Shown here one piece after another: positions 27,523-40,236 of a DNA stretch of 64,000 bases. This stretch comes from Acanthosoma haemorrhoidale (taxonomy: Eukaryota > Arthropoda > Insecta > Hemiptera > Acanthosomatidae). Positions within the stretch are counted from its first letter, which is position 1. The number at the start of each line of letters is the position of its first letter. The position numbers and the translations under genes were made by a program. The notes under the pieces are model-generated. The model did not search any database, was not told the origin of the DNA, and saw only the letters and a program-made list of their open reading frames with translations. The stretch is taken from NCBI GenBank assembly GCA_930367205.1, contig OV884015.1:104782509-104846508 (forward strand), in the 5' to 3' direction.

Positions 27523-30500
27523 TTATGCCTTATGTTGTGAGGTTATATGGTTCTTCAAATGAATAGCCTGCACTGCTTTGTAACTACAATGAGGACACTT
27601 ATGGGGCTTTTCTCCAGTGTGTTTTGCCATTATATGGTTCTTCAAATAAACAGCTCTCACTGCTTTGAAGCTACAATGAGGACATTTATGGGGCTTTTCT
27701 CCGGTGTGTTTTGCCATTACATGTACCTTCACAGTAGCAGCTGTTACTGCTTTGTAACTACAATGAGGACACTTATGGGGCTTTTCTCCAGTGTGTTTTG
27801 CCATTATGTGATTCTTCAAATAAATAGCATGCACTGCTTTGTAATTACAATGAGGACATTGATAGGGCTTTTCTCCTGTATGTTTTACCATTATATGGTT
27901 CTTCAAATAAACAGCTCTCACTGCTTTGAAGCTACAATGAGGACATTGATGGGTCTTTTCTCCTGTATGTTTTACCATTATATGGTCCTTCAAATAAACA
28001 GCTCTCACTGCTTTGAAGCTACAATGAGGACACTTATGGGGCTTTTCTCCAGTGTGTTTTGCCATTATATGGTTCTTCAAATAAAGAGCTCTCACTGCTT
28101 TGAAGCTACAATGAGGACATTTATGGGGTTTTTCTCCGGTGTGTTTTGCCATTACATGTACCTTCAAAGTAGCAGCTGTTACTGCTTTGTAGCTACAATG
28201 TGGGCATTGGTGAGGCCTTTCTCCTGTATGTTGTGAGGTTATATGGTTCTTCAAATGAGCAGCCTGCACTGCTTTGTAACTACAATGAGGACACTGATGG
28301 GACTTTTCTCCAGTGTGTTTTGCCATTATGTGATTCTTCAAACCAATAGCATGCACTGCTTTGTAATTACAATGAGGACATTGATGGGGCTTTTCTCCGG
28401 TGTGTTTTGCCATTACATGTACCTTCAAAGTAGCAGCTGTTACTGCTTTGAAGCTACAATGAGGACATTGATGGGTCTTTTCTCCTGTATGTTTTGCCAT
28501 TATATGATTCTTCAAATGATAAGCTCTCACTGTTTTGAAATTACAATGAGTACATTGATAGGGCTTTACTCCTGTATGTTTTGCCATTACATGTACCTTC
28601 AAAGTAGCAGCTGTTACTGCTTTGTAGCTACAATGTGGGCATTTGTGAGGCCTTTCTCCTGTATGTTGTGAGGTTATATGCTTCTTCAAAGAAATAACCC
28701 GCACTGCTTTGTAACTACAATGAGGACATTCATTGGGATTTTCTTCAGTAAGTCTTGCCATCACATGATTATTCAAAACGCCAGAAACTACTGATTTGTA
28801 GTGACAATATGGCTTTTGTCCAGTATGTACTTCTATTATGTGATCAGATTGCACTGCAGCTAAGGGGCCTGAAAAAATAACGGAATTCTCTTTTACTTCA
28901 AATTCAGATGCAGGGACTCGCTCAATAATGGCATTAACCTCATTACAAAACTCATCCTTAGTATCAAATCTAACAGTAAATATAATGCTGATTGAGAAAA
29001 TTGAGGAAAGCCTTAGAGAACTCACCATCATTCAAGAATAGTTTAATGTGGATTGGATTACCTGCGAATAAGAAATCATTTATTTATAAAAAAATTAAAT
29101 GTCTAAAGAAAAAAGTAAAATTAATGATTGTAGCTTGATTAAATGTTGATTATGATTAATGGCAAACAAAGATATCGACTACCAATACTGATGATGTCAC
29201 AACATGGTAATTTTTTGAAAATTAATATGTCAAGAAATGTTATAGTGAACTCACCATCATCTAAAATTAGATCTTCTTCTTCTTCTTTAATGTGGATTGG
29301 ATCAACTGCGAATATGAATAAGGTATCAGTTACTTGTAAAACATTATTTCTTCAGAGAAAGCCGAAAATATTTATTGTAGCAGTAATGGAACATTAAGAC
29401 GTTTGCAATCAATGCTGATGATCTCGCAACGTGATATAAATTTGTGAGAATTCATAAATTGAAAATTCTTTAGAAAACTCACCATCATCTAAGATTAAAT
29501 CTTCTTCTTCTTCTTTAATGTAGATTGGACCACCTGGGAATATGAATAAGGTATCAGTTACTTGTAAAACATTATTTCGTGAGAGAAAGGCAAATATATT
29601 GATTGTAGCAGTAATGGAACATTAAGACGTTTGCAATCGATGTTAATGATCTCGCAACGTGATATAAATTTGTGAGAATTCATATATTGAAAATTCTTTA
29701 GAAAACTCACCATCATCGAAGATTAGTTCTTCTTCTTCTTTGAAATGGATTGAACCACCTGGGAATATGAATAAGGTAACAGTTACTTGTAAAACATCAT
29801 TTCGACAGAGAAAGGCAAATATATTGATTGTAGCAGTAATGGAACATTAAGACGTTTGCAATCAATGCTGATGATCTCGCAACGTGATATAAATTTGTGA
29901 GAATTCATAAATTGAAAATTCTTTAGAAAACTCACCATCATCTAAGATTAGATCTTCTTCTTCTTTAATGTAGATTGGACCACCTGTGAATATGAATAAG
30001 GTATCAGTTACTTGTAAAACATCATTTCGACAGAGAAAGGCAAATATATTGATTGTAGCAGTAATGGAACATTAAGACGTTTACAATCAATGCTGATGTG
30101 ATCTCACAAAATGCTATACATTTGTGAAAATTAATTTATTGAGAAATGCTTTAGTGTACTCACAATCATCCAAGATTACTTCTTCTTCTTCTTTGAAATG
30201 CATTATACTACCTGGAAATAAGAATAAGATGCCACTTATTTACAAAAAATGAAATAAAAAAACAACACTATATGCGCCAAATCTTTTGAGTTCCTTGAAC
30301 CACTTGAATTATCAGTCCCCAAGTTAGGTATGCTTTTCAATATTAAACTAGATCTAATCAACAAGAATATATCAATCACCCTCGAGGCATAGCCCTTCAC
30401 CCTTTAATTGCACTACTGCCCATACTTCATTATTTATATTTATATTCAATTAACTTTATAATTAGTTCAAAAGCGATAGGCAAAATTTATTTACAAACTA

Positions 30501-33500
30501 AAAGATTGTAACCTCATTTGTCTCATAGGACCCCTTTTTTTTTAAATAAACAAGTGAATATATAAATATATTACTATGTTTTTATTTATTTCTGATTAAT
30601 TTTTTATATTTTTAAATTTATTTATCTGATGTTTCAATGGTCCTTGTTAATAAAATAGGAAAACTCTGGTTAAAGAAAAAATACAAGATTTTACAAAATT
30701 TACCCAAATTTTAATTGAATACACACAACATTTTCAATATCCCAATAATTTTATTATTCACCTTTATATTCAACTCCACAATGGCCAGATCCACTATCTC
30801 TTATACATCATCATTCTTGCTTCAACTGTCAAACTTGGTTTGCCATGCCTTCAGCAATATCCAGTTCCATCCACTCAATTCCTTCTCCTTAAACAAGATT
30901 CCTCTTTCCAACACTGGTTTTCCATGCCCCTGTTTGCTACTAAACACATATTGTTCATTTCTTTCAAACACCAACACCTTGCATAATGCTTTCAACTAAC
31001 TGAAAAAACGTTAACTTCCTTCCTCTCTCAGCACAGGCCAACTACTGCTGATTCATCTCCCTCTCTTACCATTACCAGCTGAACCCCACTATCCATTTGC
31101 CGCTCTTTTTCAAATTCAAATGTCTCGATAAATTAATTTGACATCGAATATCACAACAATATATATATTATTCTAATATTTGCTTAAAGCATTAATAATA
31201 ATATTTTAATTATATATTCTTTCATATAATTTTAAAAACTTTATATTTAATAACTTTTACGTTATATCAGGGTTCTGTTAATAAATTATTAGGAAATTTC
31301 TGGCAAAAGGTTTATTGGATTTATTTACACACATTAAGATAACTAAAATTGATATACAAAAATAAAATATACGTACGTAATAAAGAATACTATTAAGACT
31401 AACATTAAAAATGGTACCTTATAAATTATTCGTAACTGTATACTAATACTGGCCAGTGCTTCTTGTGTTGGTGTCTTCGTGTGGTTCGCGGATCAGCATG
31501 CTTGTTCTAATCGTCTTACTAGCGCATCCTTTTTCTTCATGTCGAGTGAAAGTGATTCACCATGAGGCGGTAGCGTGGGTTGGCTACCTGGGCTTGCGTG
31601 TCTCCTGCCTCTTCGGTCCCAGATCTAAGAATGAGGCCTTTTCCTTGTCCTGCGGATCTTTATATTACCTACCACTGCCTTCTTGACTCTTGATCTCTTT
31701 GGTTGTTTGGATATTTATACTTTGCTTAAATTAGAAGTTTATATAATAAATGTTTAAATTAAATATGATATTATTTTATTTTAATTATTAATAATTAATA
31801 TGACGACAATAAAAACGTTCATACTTTCAAAAACATAAACCACGGATCGTTATTAAATTCTTCAATGCTCGCTAATTCCGAGTTTATTTAAACAAATATT
31901 ATTAAAAATCATCATTTTAAAATATCACAACAATATATATATATATATACACATACTGTTGTGAACTCTATGACGTTGCTTTTGATTTGAAATTAGTGGG
32001 CACAAAAGGGCGGTAAACGACCTGTGGACCATGGTTTTGAATGTATGGACACTATTTGCTGCCGTTGTATAATATTAATATTTGTCATAAATAATATCAA
32101 TGATATAAGTCAAATATTTTATTATTGGGTTTGTTAACTATAAAATAAGAAAAGTTAAAATATAAGAGATTGAGAATTTCAATATAAACTAAATCCTAAA
32201 TTGATACATAAGGCAAGAGAAGAAGTAAATAAAATGATTAATGACGGAATAATTGAAACGTCAAATTCTTGTTATGTTAATCCCATTATATTGGTAGAGA
32301 AAAAGGATGGTACAGTTAGAATATGTTTGGATGGACAATTTTTAAATAAAAGACTTAAACCATTATATGATGCATCACCAAATATAGAATCAATATTATA
32401 TCGATGTTCAAATTCTAAATTCATAGCAAAAGTAGATTTAAAAAGTAGTTTTTGGCAAGTAAAATTAGATGAAAATAGCAGAGAATTTATAGGTTTTCAA
32501 TTTTTGAACAAAAACTACCATTTTAAAAGAATTCCTTTCGGTTTATCAGTCAGTTTAGCCGCATTAATAAAAGCATTAAAGAAAATAATACCAATAACCT
32601 AAATGAATAATAATAAAGTATATGTCGACGACGTTCTCATACATGCAGACACATATGAAAAGTTTTTAAGCGTTTTAATTGATCTATTCTAAATTTTCCA
32701 AATAAACAGTGTAACGATAAATTTAAAAAAATCTAATTTTTTCCAAAATAGCATTTCATTCCTAGGTTACTTTTTGACATCGGAAGGTATTAAAAAAGAT
32801 CCTGAAAAAGTAGATGTCATAAAACATTTTAGAGAACCAAATAATATGAGAGAATTACAAAGCTTTTTAGGATATATAAATTCTGTAGCAACTATGCTGA
32901 TATCGGTAGACCACTATATAAATTAACATCAAATAATTCAAAATTCATATGGAAAAATGAACAACAAATCGCATTCAACGAAATTAAACAAAAATGAGTG
33001 ATGATATCCTGTTAAATTACCCAGATTTTAAAGAAGTTTTTTACACAGAGTCAGATAGTTCAGATTTTGCTTCAGGTGGAATTTTATATCCATTAGATAA
33101 AAATAATAAAAAGAAAATTATATGTTTTTGTAGTAGAACTTTTAAAAATTCTGAACTAAATTATTATTCAACTGAAAAGGAACTTTTAGGTACTATACAC
33201 GCGATACAAAAATTTTATAATTTGATAGCAGGGTACAAGGTTATAGTGAAAACAGATAATAGTGCAATTACATTTCTACTTTACATAGTTTACGTACTTC
33301 TAGTTACATTAATTACTTTCTAATTACATAGTTGTAAAAACCCACCCAGTCGTTATGGATTAATTATTTAGGACCTTTAAATATTGATTATATCCAAATT
33401 CAAGGAAAGCAAAACAAAATCGCTGATTTCATAAGTAGAAATCCAATAGAAAGCCCAGAGCGATTGGGAAACGATTTTAAATTCAATGAATTACAAGAAG

Positions 33501-36500
33501 AAAATTTATTCAAAAAGATAACCAAAAATCAACAAAATGATGACTAAAAATAAAAATAAAATTTGAAAAAATAAATTCTATATTGAACTAACAAAAAATG
33601 ATATGACAAATTTAATAAACATAGTGCATTTAAAATTTTGTCATGCAGGTGATGCAGGATTTTATTGTGTTAATTTAAGAAAGTTAATAAGTAAAACTTT
33701 AAAAACCTGTCATAACTGTCAAATAAATAAATCATCAATTAAATCAATAGTACCGTATCAGCCAATAATTCCTAAAATGAAGCTAGAAATTATATCTATA
33801 GATTATTTGGGTCCTTTTATTGATAATAAAAATTATAAATATTTACTAGTGGCAATAGACAATTTTACTAAGTATATTAAAATCTGTCCAACAAAAAGAG
33901 CAAATATAACAGGTGCAATAACATCGTTAAATACATTTATTCAGGAAATAGGCATACCACCAAAATGCTTGAGTGATAACGCCACTTGTTTTACATCGGA
34001 CAAATAGGAAAAATTTTTAAGCAAATATAAAATAGTTAGAATCCTTACTTCAATGAGACATCCACAAGAAAATGTTTCAGAACGGGTTAGCCAAGATATT
34101 TTAAAATATCTTAAGACTTCTCATAAATGAAAACCATAAAGAATAGTTAAGTCAAATTAAAAAGATAGAATCTACAATAAATAGTCTATATCATACAACT
34201 ACCAATATTACACCAATTAAAGCTTTTTTCAAAGTAGAACCATTACGCTTTTGGTCAGTATACATTGGAGACAACCCAAAGAAATCACAATTCAATGATC
34301 CTGAAGAAATAAATAAATTTACACATGAAAGATTAAATAAACTAACTAAAATAACTTTTACCTATTTTTGAAGGGCCATATAAAATTGTTAATCAAGTCA
34401 GTAAATCCACTTTCATAACAGCAGATGATAGAGAAAATATTCGTGGAATGTTCCATGCCACACTATTAAAGCATTATTATGAAAATAATGTCAATCAAGC
34501 GATGTAAATACTTGAATGTTAAAATATTGTATTGTACAATTACATTTGGAAACATGTAAAATTTTGGTGACACATAATTTGATATTGTAATTTAGTTGTA
34601 AGCAAATACAAATTGTTAAAGTGCTGAAAAAGTGAAAGTAAAATCAAGAGTGAAGTGAAATAAAAATTTTTATTGACAAGCTCAAAAATTTTTTAAATCT
34701 GAGCGGACCTGAATGTTGTAAACCCTATGATGTTGCTTTTGATTTGAAATTAGCGGGCATAAAAGGGCGGTAAACGACCTGTGGATCATGGTTATGAATG
34801 TATGGACACTATTTGCTGCCGTTGTATAATATTAATATTTGTCATAAATAATATCAATGATATAAGTCAAATATTTTATTACTATACTAGGATTTGTTAA
34901 CTTTAAAATAAGAAAAGTTAAAATATATGAGAACTGGCATCTGAAGAAAGAAGGATGAAAAAATCAAGAAGGCAAGGAAAAAGACAAGTGTAAAAAGGAC
35001 AAAAGAGCGGGAGGTAGGCCTTGTTCTTTTTGACCATCCCATGAGACAAGGTGAGTCTTGTTCTTTTTGATCTTCCCAGGACACAAGCATATGGAAGAAC
35101 AGTAGATGGAAGAAGAGTTGTAAAAGAAGAAGGATTGAAATGGTAGCAGTGGACGTTTACTGATAGCGTGGCACAACAGCAACAAAGGAAGAACGAAGAA
35201 GAGAAAAGGACATAAAAATTAGTAAATATTAAGGTAAAATAGAAAATTTGTTTTAACATTATAATTATGTCACTGACGTGCTTATATATAATAAATTAAT
35301 GAATAGTTTTGTAATTCAACAATTTTTCTTTTGCCAGAATTCTTTTATATATTAACAGAACCTTTCAAACCTCAGATTAAATTTAAAATTAATCAAAATA
35401 GATAAAAACATAACAATACATACATCATTTTAGCATTTCTTTATACCATTAATTAATATACAGTTCACTGCATTATTCCTTTACTTACCAGCGCAGCCCA
35501 TGTAACATTTAAGGTGGTAATATCTGAACCTATTTACATTAGGTGATAACACAGAATTCCCCATAACAAAACACCCTCGGTAACTGATGAACCTTATGAT
35601 AGCTCAGCTTTTACTGATTTATCATCTTTTAAAATTATAGGTTTCAGAAATTTTCATGAAAACATACAACCAATAACCAGATGAGGTCATCTATGTTTTT
35701 TTTTTTTTTTGTCATTTGTTATTCTTTCCCTAAAAAATGAAAAATGTTATGAAATATATTTTAACAAAATTATTCGGCTGCCAAAAGAACTTTTAAATAG
35801 TTCAGAACGAAGCGGTTAGCCTCCACATAAGCTGCGATAAAGAAACTGGTGCTGGATTATAATGTCATTAAGAAACCAAATCTTTCCCAGGGACTTTTAA
35901 ATGGAACAAGATTAGGTGTGCGTAATATGAACGGAAATTACTCCGATTTGGAAATCATTATGGGCAAAAGGATAGGCCAAGGGGTTTTGATTTCTAGAAT
36001 CTTTCATCATCCGAGACTACTCCATATTGCCGAATTAAAACTCTGATGAATTATTCTAGGAAAAGAAAAGCTGTAAACCTGTCATTTAAAGGTGGTAAAG
36101 CTTTCTTTTCTTTAAATTGGTAGCGAGTTTTATACATAAGTGCAGTAAACTAGGGAAAAAATGTACCATCAAGTATTGTTATATTACATGGGGATCTTAG
36201 CTCAAAAACTAACAAAACCAAATTTTAAGGTGATTTTGAAAAAACTTACAGTCAAATTCTTCTTTAATTTCTTGTTTTACCGCCTTAAAACATTCCTCTG
36301 GGTCTGTGAACATAAACAATCAAAATTCTAGGAAATATGAACAGGTAAGTCTTTCTATTTAATATGATTAAATAAATTATTTAAGATTACATTTAGAGAT
36401 TTCAATGTATTTTCATAATTTTCTCACTAACTACAGATTTAAGATTCAAAAATCTCATTACTATTGCAGCCATGACTCGCATACTACTGCTAAGGTGACC

Positions 36501-37245
36501 AGCTTTTAAATCATAAATAAAAGTAACTATTTATGCATTGCAAAATTAATACGCTATAATCTGTTACACCTTTAAAAACTGTTATCAACCCCCATGTTGA
36601 TTCGGGCCATTCTTCGATATGTTGAAAACATGTTTGGTCTCCAGTGCGAAGAGTATGCATCTCATAATCTCGTCTGAAGAATCAGCATGTCAAATACCAA
36701 TGCATTAAACCACACACAAAGGATCGGCTCTGCAACAATCGAATATGGAGATTCACAGAGCAGCCTTCAAATATGAAAAAGAAGGATATTTTTTGGGAGG
36801 GACAGAACTAATAAAAGAATGGCCCTAAAGAAGAACAATTGGTCGCCTTAACTACCATGTTAATAGAATTCGTGAAACTCTTTATCTCAACAAAACATGC
36901 AGACTTATCACATTTTCCATCAACAAAATAATGGTTGGAATAAGTAGAGGATGCTGATCGCATCAGTAACTTGAGCTAAAATAATTTCTAGCAAGGGAAT
37001 AATCACTATTAAAACAGCTAGAGAAGTGTGCCCTTCCCTTTATCAGCTTATTACACATTTGATTGAGATAGGACAGATCAATTTTTAAATTAACAATAAA
37101 TCAGATGAACAGTAGATCTGTGTTCTCTTCATGAGAAAAAAAGGAATCCTCCATTGACAGGGGGCAAAAATATGTTTGATGAATAATTTATTGCTTTCGC
37201 AGAGAGGAGTCAAATACAAAAATGTTATTTACCTGTTTTATCCAT
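27523..37245 (-). CDS. C2H2 zinc-finger gene 2 (14 fingers, microexon N-terminus)
   Basis: Exons from splice signals: 37245-37233, 36303-36250, microexons 30211-30164, 29983-29936, 29758-29711, 29533-29483, 29305-29255, 29061-29026, then the finger exon 28868-27523 (acceptor TTTTTTCAG, start G-P-L-A-A-V-Q). Lengths total 1695 nt, in frame, for 564 residues. After a degenerate first finger (K-P-Y-C-H-Y-K) come 14 C-X2-C-X12-H-X4-H fingers with T-G-E-K-P-H linkers, ending T-S-Q-H-K-A. Framework residues are nearly constant, while the positions before the Leu that contact DNA vary (V-I-S, A-A-T, A-Y-H, A-V-Y, A-I-G, A-A-H). Several fingers are exact repeats, such as T-A-A-T-L-K-V. Six psi-K-x-E sites precede the fingers. 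Elements B copy 3 and a 728-bp element lie in the large intron. It is probably a nuclear DNA-binding regulator of unknown target. Confidence 0.72.
29026..30211 (-). other. Gene 2 microexon array (6 exons, about 228-bp repeat)
   Basis: In transcription order: 30211-30164 (48 nt), 29983-29936 (48, G-P-I-Y-I-K-E-E-E-D-L-I-L-D-D), 29758-29711 (48, G-S-I-H-F-K-E-E-E-E-L-I-F-D-D), 29533-29483 (51), 29305-29255 (51, D-P-I-H-I-K-E-E-E-E-D-L-I-L-D-D) and 29061-29026 (36, N-P-I-H-I-K-L-F-L-N-D). The 36-nt exon has lost the Glu run and hence psi-K-x-E, yet stays in frame. Starts are spaced 225-229 bp. Introns share words such as GTAATGGAACATTAAGACG. All donors are GTGAG, all phase 1. Confidence 0.75.
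30212..31146. other. Intron of gene 2 upstream of the microexons
   Basis: AT-rich, shared with 14756-15540. A 94-codon plus-strand open frame at 30715-30999 has no recognisable domain and is missing from the paralogous intron, so I do not call it a gene. Confidence 0.4.
31174..31901. mobile_element. Possible non-autonomous DNA element, 728 bp
   Basis: Present in the gene 2 intron and missing at the same place in gene 1 (15530-15545). Ends are imperfect inverted repeats: TAATATTTGCTTAAA (31174) against TAATATTTGTTTAAA read from the right end (31901-31887), 14 of 15 matching. The sequence AATATCACAACAATATATAT lies on both sides (31147 and 31921). No transposase; superfamily unknown. Confidence 0.5.
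32170..34507 (+). pseudogene. Element B copy 3: pol, broken
   Basis: RT is open at 32201-32602 (N-D-G-I-I-E-T-S-N-S-C-Y, V-R-I-C-L-D-G, S-F-W-Q-V-K-L, I-P-F-G-L-S-V-S) and stops just before Y-V-D-D (about 32620). RNase H is open at 32994-33323 (E-S-D-S-S-D-F-A-S-G-G, S-T-E-K-E-L-L-G, K-T-D-N-S). Integrase is open at 33603-34007 with C-H-N-C, D in S-I-D-Y-L-G and D in L-S-D-N-A-T, then a stop at 34005. The tail stays recognisable to the TAA at 34505. It keeps more catalytic residues than copy 2, but is still dead. Confidence 0.78.
34714..35415 (+). repeat. Element B copy 3: 3' LTR
   Basis: 702 bp. Around 35020-35090 it carries both versions of a segment that copies 1 and 2 have singly (TTGACCATCCCATGAGACAA and TTGATCTTCCCAGGACACAA), so it is a mosaic. 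Confidence 0.7.
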
Positions 37246-37773
37246 CGCAATTAAAATAAATATTCTAACAGATATGAAAATCAAATCCAACGAGTACAAT
37301 AAAACAACAAAGGGAGCAATAACTGATGCTCAACTGACCACATCGGTTCATCCTTCAGGAACGAATCGGCACGTGAACGTTGAATCCAGCTCAGTCCAAA
37401 GAGCTATCTCTGCCCCAGTCAGCCAGGAAACAGGAAGCGTAGGAGTTCGGGGAGCTGAGTCCTTATTTTTCGTCCATGAACATGCTTCGAGAGGATGTAG
37501 GATTGCTAAATAAAGGCCACTCTATCAAATCAGGGGGAGATCTTCCGACTTAAGGCTCTCGAAGAACACTTTTCGTAGCAGCGGTTAAACCTTCAGGAAT
37601 AATAAACATGTGAGTGTGTTATGCTCCTAACTTGATTTAATAAAGTTATATACAATTAATGGAGACTTAATTAATAATTCAATATAATACAACATGGTGT
37701 CAGGTGAAATCCTAGTTATTTAATAAAGTGAATAAGTGTCATAGTGGTAGGTTACAACCAACCGCGTTGTGTG

Positions 37774-38795
37774 ATGGAGTTTAAACCACCCGCTGAATTA
37801 ACGTTTTCGGGCAGTATTGCAGAAAACTGGAAAAATTGGAATACTATCTTATAGCAACTGAAAAGGATAAAAAAGCAGATAAAGTTAAAATAGCAATTTT
37901 ACTCAACTTGATTGGTGATGAAGTTTTGGCTATTTTTAGTACGTTTGGACTATCTACTGAAACGTCGACGTATGACGCTGTAATTGCTAAATATGAAAAC
38001 TACTGTAAAGAAAATAAGAATGTGTTGTTTGAGCGGCATAAATTTTTTAAAACATCGAGAATTGATGGCCAGACTATTGACAATTATGTGACAGTGCTTC
38101 GCATTATTGGAGAAAACTGTGAATTCGGCGATCAGCAAGAATTTTAAGAGAAAGTGAACTAGATTTACTTAAAGTGGTTGATTTTGTAAAAGCATCTGAA
38201 ACTACAAAGGAACAAGTGAGAGAAATCCATAGAAGTACATAGATTAATAAGAGGTGATAGTAAATCTAATTATAATACAGCTAATGATGAGGACAGGAAA
38301 CTTAATAATAATTTCAGGCCTAAATACGAGAACCACAGCGGTGTGAACATCAATATTGATGCATACTATCAGTGTCTGAAGTGTAGAAATGAACATAGAG
38401 CCAATAATTGTCCAGCATATGGAAAGTATTGCAGTCTATGCAATAAGCCAAATCATTTTGCAGTTGCAAGTTTTAAAAACAAGAAAAATATAAGTTTAGT
38501 ACAGCAAAATAAGTATGAAAGTGAACAGGACTATGCGGATTCCCTTATTGACTCTTGTGAATTAGTTGAGAGCTCAAAGAAAAGTTGTAAAATTGATAGT
38601 TTACAGTGGTCACAAAATTTAAATATTAATAATAAGGAATTGGAGTTCAAGCTTGATACGGGAGCTGAGATTAATGTAATGCCAATAAGCTGTCTGTTCA
38701 AATTGGGAGTAAGTACTGACAATATCTGTAATAGTAGACAAATAATGCTGGAGGTATTTGGAGGCAATCAGTTAAAACCTTTAGGAGTTATGTGA
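37774..38795 (+). pseudogene. Element D copy 3: gag and protease, frameshifted
   Basis: Gag starts at ATG 37774 and breaks near 37838 (about 12 bp deleted compared with copy 1). It continues at 37836-38147 and breaks again with loss of the segment after about 38135. It resumes at 38343-38795 with a zinc knuckle (C-L-K-C-R-N-E-H, C-S-L-C-N-K-P-N-H-F) and protease F-K-L-D-T-G-A-E near 38650, where the D-T-G is intact. A TGA at 38793 ends it. Confidence 0.78.
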
Positions 38796-38804
38796 GCCAA
38801 TAAT

Positions 38805-40231
38805 GTGAGGAATTGCCAACTTAGTTTTGTTGTAGTGAATGATGCAAACAATATTAAAATTAAACCCTTACTGGGGTTGGATGGGTGTATTAAATTAAAC
38901 TTAATTAAAATAATAAATGATCTTACAGTTGATAATCAAAGGAAAGTGGAAATCTTGAAGAGAACTGAAGACATATTTCATGGAACTGGACTGATAAAAA
39001 ATTATGAGTGTCACATTAAAGTGGATAAATCTGTAGCACCAATTATCAGACCTCCTAGAAGAGTACCTTTAGCTATTAGGGACAGGTTGCAAGAAAAGTT
39101 AAATCTTCTGGAGAGAGAAAATTATTGAAAAAGTGGATTGTCCAGTGACATGGCTCAGCAATCTTGTGATAATCGAAAAATTAGATGGAGGTCTTCGAGT
39201 ATGTTTGGACCGAACTGATCTGAACAAAGCCATCATTAAAACACCTGCGTTAATACCACCTACCTTGCAAGAAGTAACTTCTCAGTTAGCAGGTAAATGT
39301 TGGTTTTCTTTACTTGATCTTAAGGAGGGCTTTTATGATATTAAACTGGACAAAGAATCGTCTAACTTGTGTGCGTTTTCAACATCTTTTGGGTGCTATA
39401 AATTCTTCAGACTCCCATTCTGTGTATCCAACGCCCCTTAGGAGTTCCAAAAAGTAAACACTTCCATATTTTCAGATATTCCTGGACTTGTAATATATTT
39501 TTATGACATTTTAATTTGATTCCAAATTTTGCTGACTTAACTTCTAATTTGTGTACCCTTTTGAAATGTAATGTGGAATTTATTTGGACAGAAGCTCATT
39601 CAATGCTTCTAAAAAATATAAAATAATTAATTACAAAAAATCCAGTATTAACACATTTTGACACATCTAAGAAAATTACTATCGAATGTGATGCCGTTGT
39701 CACCAACAGAAAATAATTTTGACCCAAAAATTGAAAAGGCATTATTAAGTCTTCTTTTTGCAACATCTAAATTCCATTTGTACATCTATGGGCATAAAAC
39801 TTGTGTCAGAACAGACCACAAACCTCTTGTGTCTCTAATTAAAAAGAATGTTGGAGAAATACCATTACCCAGATTGCAGCAAATGATTCTTAAATTAATT
39901 AAATATGAATTAAGGTTGGGGATATGTGCCTGGGAAGGAATTATATATTGCTGATTTGTTGTCAAGAGGTTGTGAAAATGAGAAGAACGTCGATTCTGAA
40001 GAAGATTGGATTAGTGAGATAGTTCATGAAGTAGCATCTAATAATTATCAATTGCAGGTCACACCTAGAAGAAAAAAGATTCTCGAAGAAGAAACCGCCA
40101 AGGATAAGACATTACAATGCCTAGTGCAGTACTACATAAAGGGATGGCCTGTCAATAGTAAAGATGTGCCTGAAGAAATTAAATTAGGGATTACAAATTT
40201 AAAGATGAAATTTGTGTTAGTGGAAACTTAG
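38805..40231 (+). pseudogene. Element D copy 3: RT and RNase H, broken
   Basis: RT in two pieces, 38805-39128 and 39133-39441, shifted near 39110 by a small deletion. Motifs S-L-L-D-L-K-E-G-F and L-P-F-C-V-S-N-A-P are present. The active site reads Y-F-Y-D near 39500 as in copy 1, and the thumb is largely deleted. RNase H survives as Y-G-H-K-T-C-V-R-T-D-H-K-P-L (about 39785-39825), and A-D-L-L-S-R-G begins the linker to integrase (39926-40231). Confidence 0.75.
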
Positions 40232-40236
40232 TATTT

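Larger units (their letters stand above)
31957..35415 (+). mobile_element. Element B copy 3: Ty3/gypsy retrotransposon in the gene 2 intron
   Basis: Starts TGTTGTGAAC at 31957 after ATAC (31953-31956). Its 3' LTR (34714-35415) ends CATAACA followed by ATAC (35416-35419). The 5' LTR breaks off at about 32165 and joins RT directly, so the LTR end, gag and protease are deleted. Same site and orientation as copies 1 and 2. Confidence 0.78.

Noticed and set aside
26396..28671. Long plus-strand open frames opposite the zinc-finger arrays (up to 229 codons, M-V-L-Q-I-N-S-S-H-C-F repeats)
   Set aside because: They are the antisense of the 84-bp finger repeat; a repeat without a stop in one unit stays open in all. 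The fingers on the minus strand explain the sequence.
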